Below are positions 21,348-31,918 of a stretch of DNA of 64,000 bases, one piece after another; position 1 is the first letter of the stretch; every line of letters starts with the position of its first letter. Source of the stretch: Alentia gelatinosa. Taxonomy: Eukaryota; Annelida; Polychaeta; Phyllodocida; Polynoidae. The notes under the pieces are model-generated. The model saw only the letters and a program-made list of their open reading frames with translations, made no database searches and was not told the origin of the DNA. The stretch covers positions 37,895,218 to 37,959,217 of the forward strand of contig OX465590.1 of assembly GCA_950022655.1 (NCBI GenBank). The letters run 5' to 3'. Made by a program: the position numbers and the translations under genes.

Positions 21348-22504
21348 CACTGCACGAAAACCACCATTTTACACATATATACGCCATCGCGATAACGCAC
21401 ATATCGGCTGTAAAGTGCCTTGTTTACATTTGTATACGCCTCTTATCTGCGCCTGCGTTTGGGGCGTCTACGAGACGGTTTCCATATGTAGACGTGCGCT
21501 ACTTGGCTTTATTTCACACCAGGCGTATCCAAGATAAAACATACTCTGTGCAATATAAATACACCGAGCGTATGTGCATGTGTATGTGTATCGAAAATAA
21601 AAATAGTCCTCTACCTCTCCCATGCCCGTTGTTGTTTTTAGACCCGCCAACCCCCGTCTCCTGCGACCCCCGTCACCCCCCGACTCCCCCCAACCACCCC
21701 ATGCCACCCCCAGCCAGCCTCAGTGAGAAGCCCCCCGCTGCCCGCCGCCCACCGCCCGCCGCAGCCGCGTTTGTACAGGTTGACTCAGTGGGAAACCCTC
21801 CACCACCCCCCATCGCCCGCCCATGCCCGCTGCTGCCTGCCGCCCACGTCTACACTCTCAGTGAAGCCCTGAGACCACTACCAACACACACGGGTGGAGG
21901 GAGGTGTTGGATTGGGGCCGGGTACACGTGTGCGGCCGCATTCACACGTGTGCGGCCGCATTCACACATGTGCGGCCGCATTCACACGTGTGCGGTCGCA
22001 TTCACACGGGGGTAAAATGTTTTCAGTAGTCAGCTATAACCTTGAAGAGGGTCCTTATATGCTAGGCCGAGACCGACCACACATAGACATGGTGTTTTAA
22101 AGTCAAATCTATTAGAAAAACGGTAAAAAAAATAAAAATACAGGGTTTATTACGTGTAATTAATCAATTTATACTCAATCCGGTTTTTATAAATGTTTTA
22201 TAAAATAAATTGGTAATATAAGATTGTATTTTTCATATAATACAGACTTGGATGGTTAATGGAAAATGAAATATGCTACCAGTAGTGTCCTCAAGTTGCA
22301 AAGATCGGAACTATTGGATGGTGGTGTATATACAACGGAATCAGGCGAATATATACGACGTATATAAGACTGCACCATGCACATGTATATACGCCACTAG
22401 ATAAGGCATCTACGAGACGGATAACAGGTCGAACTTTTAGACGCAAAATCCTACTGTTAGACGTGTTTCGCATACATATGTAAAGCGGTAGGTTTCGTGC
22501 AGTG
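21348..22504. mobile_element. CACTG-ended non-autonomous transposon
   Basis: The ends CACTGCACGAAA and TTTCGTGCAGTG are perfect for 12 bp, with weaker pairing over about 36 bp. The element lies between CTACCCC and CCCTCCACCCC; the related uninterrupted repeat at 14336-14350 reads, inverted, CTACCCCTCCACCCC, implying a 3-bp CCC target duplication. CACT-type ends with a 3-bp duplication are typical of CACTA/CMC transposons (family knowledge). No transposase frame exists. The interior is C-rich (21620-21850) and carries a 20-bp minisatellite. Confidence 0.8.
21926..22012. repeat. 20-bp minisatellite with NotI sites
   Basis: Four units of CACGTGTGCGGCCGCATTCA, the last with GCGGTCGC, lie inside the CACTG element. 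Confidence 0.95.
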
Positions 22505-22925
22505 CCCTCCACCCCTTCTGAGTGACACAGGGACTGGTCTCATCCACAATCGGCCATGTAGACTGGCTCGATTTTGCACCACACTCCCCAAGCAGAGGTC
22601 CTGGCTACTGGTCAGGATATCTGCTGGGAGATTGATACCCTCTCACTTTGAACTCAATTGAGACAGAGTCAGGGGCAGGGGAGATTTATTGCTATGAGAA
22701 CACAGGCGGCCAGAGAAAACTGGAGGAGGGGTAGGGGGCAAGGGGTAGGGGGAGGTATAGGGTTACAGGGAGTGGCTTGGGGTCATAAACAGGAGTTTCT
22801 GGTCAGAGTGGACAAGTCTTTGATTCATTGGCTAGTCAGAGTAGGACACATACTATAATGAATTGTATTCCGATTTTCTTTAATCATTTAATGAATGTTC
22901 ATAATCAAAGACTTGAGCAAGTCTA
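22505..22925. repeat. Dispersed repeat, inverted copy of 13925-14350
   Basis: It matches the 13.9-kb copy in reverse, from CCCTCCACCCCTTCTGAGTG to TTCATAATCAAAGACTTG. The CACTG element separates it from its left continuation (21315-21347). Confidence 0.85.
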
Positions 22926-24037
22926 GGCTGCACAGTGAGTGGGCTTTCCAGGGGTTCTAGTTCTCTGTTATTTCCATGGCGTCCCAGGAAGACGCGGACG
23001 AAGACACGGGGTGGTCACGTGACCGTGTTCACGTGACCGGATGAACGTGAGATGGCGTCCATCGCAACCATCTTCTTTGTTTCACATTACCGCCAACTCT
23101 CCAGTTAGCCCTAATGAAATAAATGACCCAATTAGACATTGAGAATTGATCTTAGCTGGACGTTGTGCCAACCGTGACTATTGAGCAAGTGACTGAATCC
23201 CGGCCCGGGATCGTTCTCCCCAGCTTGAATATGTTAATCAATAGGCCTTTTTCCACAGGGCGGTGTCGCACGTTATCTGGTTGGTTACGCAATGCCTGCA
23301 GCCAAACAAGCCCCTGGCAACGTATTCTTTAGCATTGGATCTATCAGTATATGAGCTTAATACGTTCATAATACCCATGTATCTCATTTTTCAGAGAAAT
23401 AGTAATGATTTCATCGTATTCTAGGTATTCCAGCTCCAATTTGATGTATCATACATGCAAATCACCTCAATGGTACTTTAGATACAGCTTAGATAACGCA
23501 GGAACACCGAAACTGGATACACAGTAATACATTGGCAGATCTAGTTATCATATGCTTATCTTTTTCGATGTTCAAACCAAGATAATCATCAACTATGAAG
23601 TTTAGACAAACCAAACTCGTTAATATGATACTCTTGCTTATTCCAGCAATTTAATGTCAAAAAGCAACACTCCTGCAATCACACCCACCACACCGGTGAG
23701 ATTGTTGTATGTCTCTATATGAAAACCCCCAGACTCGCGGGGTTTGTCCGAGCAGCCGCGTAACTAGACAGTGGGCCGTTAGGCGGCACTGAATTGCAAC
23801 ACCTGTATTCTCACAGAACTGGACCGTAATTGGTTGGTTTGATCATGTGATCATTTTCTCGTTTTCCATTGGCTGGAAAACCTGACAAAGAGCGGCGGTA
23901 AAATCAAATAACCAATTGAATAAGGTCTACTTAGTGGTGGGGATTTCACAGGTTAACTCAATACATGGGGGAGAAAAATAGAAACCTAGACATTGAGTAT
24001 TTGGTGGAATACCTTCACGGCCGTGGAGCATGAGTTC
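22926..24037. other. Non-coding stretch with CACGTG palindromes
   Basis: GGTCACGTGACC (a 12-bp palindrome) at about 23010-23021 is followed by TTCACGTGACC about 15 bp on. Otherwise no gene or shared repeat was recognised. Confidence 0.4.
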
Positions 24038-24348
24038 TTATCCTTCTCCTAATATAGAATCCCATAGGCTTAACATTGAGTTTCTGTAAGCCACGCTGAC
24101 TGGCATACGGAGTTTTATCTGCCACTAGTGGCATACAGAAGTGTTATCACGTAATGTTCCAAAATCGAGGAGACGGGGTAGAATAAAATCAAAACCTGAT
24201 TCGTTTTAATCTTGGCCACCGCATGCCACTCCTGGAGTTTTAACTGCGGACTTCACTCGGCTTCGCCTTGTGAAATCACTATACCAAACTCCAGTCGTGG
24301 CATACAGTGGCCAAGATCAAAACTCATCCAGTTTTACGATATTACTGT
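24038..24348 (-). mobile_element. Family J repeat, single copy
   Basis: It matches, inverted, the units at 31624-32700: CTTAACATTGAGTTTC, GGCATACGGAGTTTTAT, GCCACTAGTGGCATA, GATTCGTTTTAATCTTGGCC and CCAGTTTTACGATAT. The interior holds several short palindromes. Non-coding. Confidence 0.8.
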
Positions 24349-24867
24349 TAAGTCTATGGAGAAAAATACAGAGGTGAGATAATCTATGTTAGACCTACAC
24401 AACACCCCGAAACTCACACCATGTTTGTCTGGAACATGAGTTTAATACGACATTCCAAACCCATTTACATCATTATCGACGAAAAATATTCGCTTGGAAA
24501 CTGAAAAATTCCCTTCCAAGGTGAGCATGGTCATGGCTTTTCTCATCTTTCACATTATTGTTTGGGACCTTAAACACGAGACGACACGATATCCGAGAGG
24601 CCATTTCACAAAAAGAAATTTCAGGATAATCAACAACTCCTACAAAACGTGGAAAAACGGTCGGATTACACTCTGTTTTGGTGTTTCACTAAAAGAATTA
24701 CACGTCATCCTCTTTCTGATTCAGCATCTGGCAAAAATGCAATGTTTTGAAACCTATTGTACTTGGACACTTAATGCGACACGAAACAAATACGGGCATG
24801 GGTCTTGAAGAAGTCTGGGCTGGCCAACTCTGGTTTCTCCACGTCACTTGGTGGGAATCATATAAAC
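24349..24867. other. Unassigned stretch with a 104-codon open frame
   Basis: A plus-strand frame at 24494-24808 starts METEKFPSKVSMVMAF and has no recognised domain. It may be chance or a relic; I do not call it a gene. Confidence 0.25.
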
Positions 24868-25169
24868 TAAAGGCCTATTTCCATTGGCCGACGAAAAGGG
24901 TGTAGATCTTTTGAGTTACCCAGAAAGTCTGTTGGTGGTGCCACTCACTGTTCCTTTATATAGAAGGGTAGTAGATTTCACTCAGCCACCAACCATTCAC
25001 TCAGTGGTGAGTGGTGCCACATTGCATAATCTGGACAGAAAACGTCGTGGGTCATTTCATCAGCTGGGTTGTTTCCATTGACCGATCTTGGGTCAGCAGT
25101 GCCAAAAGTCCGTCGGTTGTTCCTGACTGTAGATCGGTGACGGGGAATCGGCCAATGGAAACGGGCCTT
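24868..25169 (+). mobile_element. MITE family C copy 2
   Basis: It runs from AAGGCCTATTTCCATTGGCC to CCAATGGAAACGGGCCTT and matches 954-1262 and 54699-54987. Its right end directly abuts a family K element. Confidence 0.9.
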
Positions 25170-25458
25170 ATGGCCCAGCGGCCACCTACTACGATATGGC
25201 TCTGATATGGTCTCCAATGCACCTCCCGATAGAAAATCAAAATCGCGTCGGAAGGTCACCTCATATCGGGGTGGTTGACCACGTTTCTGCGAATAGGCAC
25301 CGAAAACCACCCATTGCGATGGGTGGTGGATTGGCATGTCTCGACAGATGTCTACGATTTTGCACATTCCCGATATACGTCTCCGATATTTGCTTTCTGT
25401 ATCGGTGCCATATCGGTAGGCCTAAATTTCTATCGTAGTAGGTGGACGCCAGGCCTTA
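25170..25458. mobile_element. MITE family K (TIR GGCGTCCACCTACTACGATA)
   Basis: The left end GCGGCCACCTACTACGATAT and the inverted right end TATCGTAGTAGGTGGACGCC frame an interior shared with 33171-33443 (CACCTCCCGATA, GTTGACCACGTTTCTGCGAT, CGATATTTGCTTT). CGAT motifs recur about every 11-12 bp next to the ends. Non-coding. Confidence 0.9.
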
Positions 25459-25594
25459 AATTTTATTACGCTAAATCACCCGTATCGTAGGGTGTCTAAG
25501 ACATTTAAACGTGTTTAAATGGCGGTGCCTAATCGGGAGCATTGGAGAGTATTCTGATGGGAAAATTAGTCTCACTCGTGAGGTACTGATCCGA

Positions 25595-25735
25595 AAATTA
25601 TGAGAAACGCAGCAATTTCCGGAATCGCAAAACACTTAATGGCATTTATGTGAAATACCACCAATAATTTAGCTTCTTAGAAGCAATATTAAGGTGATCT
25701 ATGTAATCATAGCTCACATACTCACCATTTTTTTG
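25595..25735. mobile_element. Family H fragment
   Basis: GAGAAACGCAGCAATTTCCG followed by GGAATCGC and a GCTCACATACTCACCAT tail match the family H cluster at 10-11 kb. Confidence 0.6.
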
Positions 25736-26135
25736 TCCATGAGCCAGAGGCTTAAAATATAGGTTTGACTTTCAAATGGAGGTAGAAATTTTCATTATAA
25801 TTTTCAGGTAGCTATGTATCAAGAGTTTTTGAAAAGATGAGGGGGCCATTTGGGATGTCCAGCTTAGCGACACAGGGGGCCTGTTTCCATGGCAACCTGC
25901 CACAAAAAGGGTGTTACTGAAAAATGCATACTTTCTATTCCAACTTGGTTAAAATTGATCTTTTCTCAAAATTAAAAAAATCAATATGTAGCTCTGTATT
26001 CATAAGTTCAATTACCTTGCTCAAGGTCATGACCTCTCATTTCAAGGTCAAACATCAAATTTTGCTATATTTTATCAAAGTACAACACTTTCATTTCCCC
26101 TATTTTTTACGCGAGGTTAAAATAAATATCTAATA

Positions 26136-26218
26136 GAGGGAACCGTTCCGAGCAAAGGTGTCCGTTAACGCGGGGTGCCCGCTTACGCGGGGTGTCCGTT
26201 AGGCGGGGTTCTACTGTA
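26136..26218 (-). mobile_element. End of a pogo/Tigger-like DNA transposon
   Basis: On the minus strand TACAGTAGAACCCCGCCTAA is followed by two further CCCCGC-type units (GGACACCCCGCGTAAGCGG). CAGTAGAACCCCG-type ends next to TA resemble Tc1/mariner pogo/Tigger termini. The opposite end was not found, so this is a fragment. Confidence 0.45.
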
Positions 26219-26221
26219 TGT

Positions 26222-26335
26222 GCATGATATCAAACAAGAATACAGCATCATGAAATCAATGACATACAATAAAAAGTACCATGTTTCGGCATCTCTAAGG
26301 TCCACCAAGGATGAAACAAATGTATAGACTATCTG
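26222..26335 (+). repeat. 113-bp direct duplication, copy 1
   Basis: ATGATATCAAACAAGAATAC through GTATAGACTATCT is repeated at 27770-27883 with only a couple of differences. Confidence 0.95.

Positions 26336-26337
<2 letters not shown>

Positions 26338-26392
<55 letters not shown>
26338..26392. repeat. (TA)n microsatellite
   Basis: About 26 uninterrupted TA units lie directly after the 113-bp duplication. Confidence 0.98.
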
Positions 26393-26395
<3 letters not shown>

Positions 26396-26439
26396 TTATA
26401 TTTGTGAGGTTGCGTGTGTGTAGGTAACTGATGGTCCGT

Positions 26440-26850
26440 GCTATGTTGTCTGAAAAAATAGACCTATACTGTTTCACCCAGGAGACAACGCATAACAGAT
26501 TGGGAGCTGAAACCATTTGCCCATATTTCCATGGGGACGAGACATATCGTATTGGAATCACTATATTGTCCGCGATCCACATTTGATACACTGCATTGTC
26601 ACCTCTCTCAACACAAAGGATCCTCGTGGGGTTAGGCAAATATAACTGTGAACAGCCAATTGACGGGTTCCTTTTGTGTAGAGTTTGCTGATAATCACGA
26701 TATGATGTAACATCAATTAATACGAGATATATGGTTATACGTGGTACAGAGCGCGTATTGCTTGATGGAATGAACAAAGATTCATAATTCATGAATAGAT
26801 TTGGACTTCCATTCATGACAATCATCTTGATCTTTGTGGTGTTAATAATC
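26440..26850 (-). other. Unrecognised protein-like open frame
   Basis: The minus-strand frame from about 26850 reads MIVMNGSPNLFMNYESLF and continues for some 130 residues of mixed composition before running into translated (TA)n. It contains TLHKRNPSIGCSQLYL and VYQMWIADN. No family was recognised. The frame stops upstream at a family L MITE. It could be a decayed exon or chance. A second frame with LHKRN at 28693-29100 shows weak likeness. Confidence 0.25.
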
Positions 26851-26861
26851 TCTATGGTTCA

Positions 26862-27081
26862 GGGGCCTGTTTAATAATCTAGGATCGTACATGAAGACCC
26901 TTCTATGTTTGCCATAGAGAACCATGGACGATGTGGGTCAACTTTATTCAACACTCATGGGCAACCTTATGAACGGCTAATACTGTCTTAGCGAAAAGAT
27001 TCAAATATTATTAACGATAACCCTTGTACAAGGTGCAGTAGAGGGTCTTCATGTACGATCCTAAATTATCAAACGGGCCTT
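26862..27081. mobile_element. MITE family L copy 1 (TIR GGGGCCTGTTTGATAAT)
   Basis: The left end GGGGCCTGTTTAATAATC and the right end ATTATCAAACGGGCC are inverted, and both continue into AGGATCGTACATGAAGACCC. Copies are at 27133 (half) and 37270-37477. Non-coding. Confidence 0.9.
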
Positions 27082-27132
27082 TTGATTGTCACATAATTCT
27101 CGTAGAAGGCGCCCGAGCGTGTTACCGCCTTT

Positions 27133-27288
27133 CAGGGGCCTGTTTGATAATATAGGATCGTACATGTAAACCCTTTTCTGTCGGCCATAGACCAAGGGAT
27201 GATATAGGTCAACTTTATTCAACACTTAGGGATGATCTTATGGACGTCTAGGATTGTCTTAGCGAACAGACTTAAATGTTGCATGAAG
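27133..27288. mobile_element. MITE family L copy 2, left half
   Basis: GGGGCCTGTTTGATAATATA through ACTTAAATGTT matches the left two thirds of copy 1; the right end is missing. Confidence 0.85.
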
Positions 27289-27339
27289 AATGACTCATTG
27301 CGTTTCAATTAAAATTCACTTATTGCTGATAAATGATGA

Positions 27340-27485
27340 GTATAGGCAGGCTGAAGAGATGGGTGCAGGTGGGTTACAGAAAACTCTCCATAGGCTAAAT
27401 CTGACTCAAAATTTTAATTGTTATTCATTTATAATTGCACGCTCATTCATCTGTGATGAACATACTTTTGGCTCCTAGTATACTT
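27340..27485 (+). repeat. Family F fragment
   Basis: GGTGGGTTACAGAAAACTC, CTCCATAGGCTAAAT and GCACGCTCATTCATCTGTGA match the right part of family F. Confidence 0.6.
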
Positions 27486-27769
27486 CATACCTCCCCATCA
27501 TTTTTGCGGAACCCTCAAGAGCAACATGGTATTGATTTAACACACATGTCTCCCTGATTTAGTCCCTATACTCCATTTGTACATATGGTTAACACATGAT
27601 TCCTGAGGAACCAAGAGCGGCCGAGGCCGAGCCTGGAGACTATGTAACTATGTCAAACCCTAATCAAACGTGATGAAAAACAGAAGAAAAACTGGGGAAA
27701 CATTTTGTGTGAAGTCTTAACTCGTAAATTAATTGGCTTTTTATTAAGAGATCTTATTTCTAGTTCCAC

Positions 27770-27883
27770 ATGATATCAAACAAGAATACAGCATCATGAA
27801 ATTAATGACATACAATAAAAAGTACCATGTTTCGGCATCTCTAAGGTCCACCAAGGATGAAAAAAATGTATAGACTATCTTGT
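27770..27883 (+). repeat. 113-bp direct duplication, copy 2
   Basis: Copy of 26222-26335. Here no (TA)n follows. Confidence 0.95.
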
Positions 27884-28317
27884 TCACGCTTGTTTTTAAA
27901 TCTACCGCACCATGTTGATATAGGTGCCATAAACATTCCTGCTATCTATTTACCAGCTATAAAATTACCGGTTTTTTCCGCGGTTCATTTGCTCTTATCA
28001 ACGTATACTTCCTGTTGCGAGGCATCTTGGAAGGGTGACACGAACCCCTCCCACTAGATGTATCAGCCCTGCCTGGAAATGCGGTCAAAATGGTTCATAA
28101 ACATCCAGTCAGTACACACCGCAGCTGTTCTGCGGATAGAATTCAATGTCGAGGATTCCCATGGGCAGGACTATTAAACGTCTTTGGGTATTTAAGTAGC
28201 TACACCATTGGACTAGGAACAAATAGTATGTTCATCACTCATAAATGTTACGGTTTTCTTTTATCCCCATTTTGTACGATTCCAAAATAAATCGCCAAAA
28301 TTCCTTTCTCTTGTCTT
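27884..28317. other. Non-coding stretch, nothing recognised
   Basis: Short open frames only; no domain and no shared repeat noticed. Confidence 0.3.
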
Positions 28318-28705
28318 TTTAGAGCGTGCTTGCAGGCGCTAAATACATCATCTAGATATCATAGGGGTCCATATACACTTTCAGGGTACCGCACACAAAC
28401 TATCCCTTCACTATCTGTGTGCTATTCACTGTGATATTGAGAACAGAGCAGGGAGCCAGTGTCTCAGTGTCTTAGAGGCATGCCCAGCTGACCATGACCA
28501 ATCACTCAAGACCGAAATACCTCAAGACCCACTGGTGCTTGATGTGCTTGTATCCTAGATAGGCAGTTGCCGAAATAGCAAGTTGACGAGGTGAAAGTGG
28601 GTAACAGAAAACTATCCATAGGCTGAGTTTAACTCAAACCTGTTCATTGTTATTCATAATAGTTGCACGCTCATTCATCAAAGATGAACATTCTACTTGC
28701 TCCTA
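28318..28705 (+). repeat. Dispersed repeat family F, most complete copy
   Basis: It runs from TTTAGAGCGTGCTTGCAGGC through CTATCCCTTCACTATCTGTG and GACCATGACCAATCACTC to CATCAAAGATGAACATTC. It is about 390 bp without insertion, so it is the best reference for the family. No poly(A) tail, RNA polymerase III boxes or clear terminal repeats were recognised. Confidence 0.8.
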
Positions 28706-29100
28706 GTATTGAAAAATGTGAAAATAATAGAGCACTTCTTTGAGGCAATGTATGCACAAAACATTATAAAAAAGCAAATTGGTTTGAAGGAAATACCAGT
28801 ATTAATCATCGCATCAGTTTGGATTTCTCTATAACCTTCACAGTACACTGAGTTGTATAAATCTGGGCTGGCGAAAGGGAATAGAGAAAGGATTTGAAAC
28901 GTTGCAACAATTATCTTTCTTCCCTCTCTCGGATAAGAATAAACGCAAAGTCCCAGCACAATCTCATCCAGATTTCTTTTGTGCAGCTTATTATTGAATT
29001 TTCCGATTACAACTTTCACCATGGTAGTGCATAAGGGGGGGTCAACTTCGAAAAAGTCAATTGCTTTGAGCTCGCGACAACAAAAATAGGAAGGTCTCAA
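28693..29100 (-). other. Unrecognised open frame
   Basis: The frame begins MRPSYFCCRELKAIDFFEVD and contains KLHKRNLDEIVLGLCVYSY. It is 135 residues with no recognised domain and overlaps the end of family F. Weak likeness to the frame at 26440-26850 around LHKRN. A relic exon or chance; not called as a gene. Confidence 0.2.
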
Positions 29101-29171
29101 TTTGTGGGAATTATTACATGGATGGATAGGGAAGTGTTCTGCAGCGGTGAATAAGTGAGGGGGATCCGGTA

Positions 29172-29489
29172 CAGCCCAATGCCCGTCTACCGATTTCGGA
29201 ACATTTATGTATGTTTGTCGGCGACAAACGGAGGGTAATTTGTCTCAGCCAAGCCATCCTAACGGAGTCGGTAGATATAGGACAGCTAGGCAAGGCTACC
29301 CAGTGATTAGTGAACACTCGGTTTCTTTGGTTTTTGCCCTCCCCCAGCGATTAATGGACCATATACCGATTTTATCAGTGTGCGGATCGAGCGAGGGGTT
29401 ACATAATTTGCCTGCGACAAAGTGACCGACTCCTATATGATTTGGGAACTAATTGTTCAACCCTAAATCGGTAGATGGGCATCCGGCTT
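29172..29489 (-). mobile_element. MITE family E copy 3
   Basis: It runs from CAGCCCAATGCCCGTCTACC to GGTAGATGGGCATCCGGCTT and is flanked on both sides by TA. Confidence 0.92.
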
Positions 29490-29490
29490 T

Positions 29491-29882
29491 AGGCCCGATG
29501 ACCATCTACCGATTTCGGAACATTTACGAACCTTCGTCGGCGACAAACGGACGGTAATTTGTCTCAGCCAAGGCATCCTAACGGTGTCATCCGTAGTCGG
29601 TAGATGCAGGACGGCAAGGGTGAGCCACCGATTGGTGAACCATGTCCTTTTGTAGCCGACAAATGGTGGTTTCTATGTTCCAAAATCGGTGACAAAATGT
29701 TTATTAACATGTTGATTAATCCAGTTGCCGACATATAGGAACGTTGGTAAATGGCCTTTGATTAGGTGGCCAACACAGGCGAAGGGGTTACGTAATTTGC
29801 CTGCGACAAGTTCACCGACTCCTATACGATTTGGGAACTAATTGTTCAACCCTGTAATTGGTATAGATGGACATTAGGCTTA
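29491..29882 (-). mobile_element. MITE family E copy 4, diverged, back to back with copy 3
   Basis: It starts AGGCCCGATGACCATCTACC and ends in a diverged GGACATTAGGCTTAA. The outer parts match family E; the centre (29640-29790) is different, so it is a subfamily. Confidence 0.8.
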
Positions 29883-29910
29883 AGGTATGACCTGAGCAGT
29901 CCGTCGTAAA

Positions 29911-30265
29911 GTGGGATATACACGGTGGGATTCACGTACCTCACAGAGTGTTTGTCTGAAACAAATCCTCCTTAGATTCGTTACTGGAACACAATCTCCT
30001 CGTCTGAATTATAGGGTTCCATTTTGCTGAAGTGGGATTCACACGATGGGATTCATGTACGTCACAGAACGTTTTTCTGAGACAAATCCTGCCGAGATTC
30101 GTTACTGGAACACAATCTCCTCGTCTGAATTATAGGGTTCCATTTTGATGAAGTGGGATTCACACGATGGGATTCATGTACCTCACAGGGTGGTTTTCTG
30201 TCCTACTGAGATTCTGTACTCGAACACAATTTCTTCGTCTAAATTATAGGGATTCATTTCCATTA
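29911..30265. repeat. 121-bp tandem repeat, 3 units
   Basis: Units start at 29911, 30032 and 30153, each beginning GTGGGAT, with the shared phrase GAACACAATCTCCTCGTCTG. The third unit is internally shortened. Confidence 0.95.
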
Positions 30266-30689
30266 AACACGTTTTCCTCCCTGTAATTGTTAAAGACATT
30301 TACCCCTAAAAAGGAACAAAACCGCATGAGAATTTTAGCCCTATAGAATAGACAATACTATAGAATAGACGATTACGGCGCATCCAACCAAGTGGATTAT
30401 TGTCTATTCTACGATTCTAGTATCGCTCTGGATTTATTTCACCACAGATATCAGAAAAGCATCACAATATCAGAGGACAATCACTTTGCAAATCCAGTTA
30501 TTGTTCACTCGCTACCTTTTCTTTTTATCGTATACCTAAAAATCCGAAAAAATGCCATTTAATGTATCTGCGAAGTACACTATTGGCACAGTGCGCCCAA
30601 ACATTCACTATACGTCTCAGTGATCCCGAACATCAATTATACTTCACACCAGCAGGTAGTCTTTCGGCCATAGCTATTTGATTTTATTA
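30266..30689. other. Non-coding stretch with a small inverted repeat
   Basis: TAGAATAGACAATA (30343-30356) is inverted at 30398-30411. TATAGAATAGAC also occurs twice directly. Nothing else was seen. Confidence 0.45.
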
Positions 30690-30815
30690 TATACCTATGT
30701 GCCAATTTCTATCAAATACTGCCCGCTGCTAAGGGTGCAGTAAAAATAATGTTCGTGCCCGCTGTGACTTTGAGTTAATAAGTCATTAAAATGTCGTATT
30801 TTCATCGATTTGAGG
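30690..30815. mobile_element. MITE family G copy next to a microsatellite
   Basis: It runs from TATATACCTATGTGCCAAT through ATACTGCCCGCTGCTAAGG to GATTTGAGGTATATGA. The microsatellite that follows begins at the terminal repeat. Confidence 0.85.
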
Positions 30816-30821
30816 TATATG

Positions 30822-30867
<46 letters not shown>

Positions 30868-30923
30868 TGATGATAATAATAATAATAATAATGATAATAA
30901 TAGTAATATAATAATAATATAAT

Positions 30924-30957
<34 letters not shown>
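30816..30957. repeat. (ATA)n microsatellite
   Basis: A long ATA/AAT run with scattered GAT units starts exactly at the end of a family G MITE. Confidence 0.95.
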
Positions 30958-30959
<2 letters not shown>

Positions 30960-31444
30960 AAAACTTCCTTACTTGGGACGAAACGGTTCTAGTTTTCAGT
31001 CAGTCTCATCTCCATATGACCTATTTGCACTGCACAGTCAGCCACCTTCCATATACGACCTGGGGTGTGGTGTATAAACAGCTGTGCCGCCTACAAGAGT
31101 CGATCGAATTTCATTGATCCTCTCTACTCGGATATGGTTCTATGAAAAGCACATCTCTAGGGCACAGCTGTAAGGCAGGTTCCTCTACTTTCAAATCTGA
31201 TTCCCTTTTAAAGGATAATAGGATAAATAACTGTTCTTATTCTCATAGCAGTTGTGATAGATGTTCGTCCCATCTAATAGCAACCGTCGGAAACTTGCAT
31301 CATGCAGAGAGATTTGGTGGAATAACATGAACAGGATCACCCGTTTATTATTGAAGCTGAATGATTTCCCCATTTGCCTGCACCCCTCTCATAAGATCTC
31401 ACATTCTCGAAGTCGTAATCTCTCACTGCGCTCTATGGGAGAAG

Positions 31445-31613
31445 AATTCTTAACGAACTAGGCTTAGAGCCTTGAGAATCCACTTGCACACAGTATTCCC
31501 GCTAGATGGCATCATTGAGATTATAGGAATCTTTGGTTGCATTGATCTACGTCCTTAGCACCGGAGGCAGGCCAGTGGATTCTCAAGGCTCTAAGCCTAG
31601 TTCGTTAAGAATT
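31445..31613. repeat. Hairpin with 40-bp perfect arms
   Basis: The arm 31445-31484 (AATTCTTAACGAACTAGGCT...) is matched exactly, inverted, at 31574-31613, with an 89-bp loop between. No coding. Confidence 0.95.
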
Positions 31614-31623
31614 AATAGCATGA

Positions 31624-31918
31624 TGGATGAGGTTTAATCTTGTCCACCGTATTCCACGACTGGAGTTTGGCAAAGTGACTTCATGAGGCGAAGCCGAGTG
31701 AAGTCCGGAGCCAAAACTTCAGGAGTGGAATGCGGTGGCCAAGATTAAAACGAATCAGGTTTTGATTTTATCCTACCCTATCTCCTCGATTTTGGAATAT
31801 TACGTGATAACAATGCTGTATGCCACTAGTGGCATATAAAACTCCCTATGCCAGTCAGCGTGGCATACGGAAACCTAATGTTAAGCCTATGAGATTTTAT
31901 ATTAGGGGTAGGATAATA
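31624..31918 (+). repeat. Family J repeat, unit 1
   Basis: It runs from GGATGAGGTTTAATCTTGTC to TATATTAGGGGTAGGATAA and is nearly identical to unit 2 (32119-32410). The centre carries GCCACTAGTGGC and the paired TATGCCAGTCAGCGTGGCATA palindromes. Confidence 0.9.

Noticed and set aside
21494..22015. 173-codon Pro/Ala-rich frame
   Set aside because: It lies inside the CACTG element, over a C-rich stretch and the 20-bp minisatellite; no domain and no start context.
24978..25490. Several frames of 60-129 codons
   Set aside because: They lie within the abutting family C and K MITEs on both strands.
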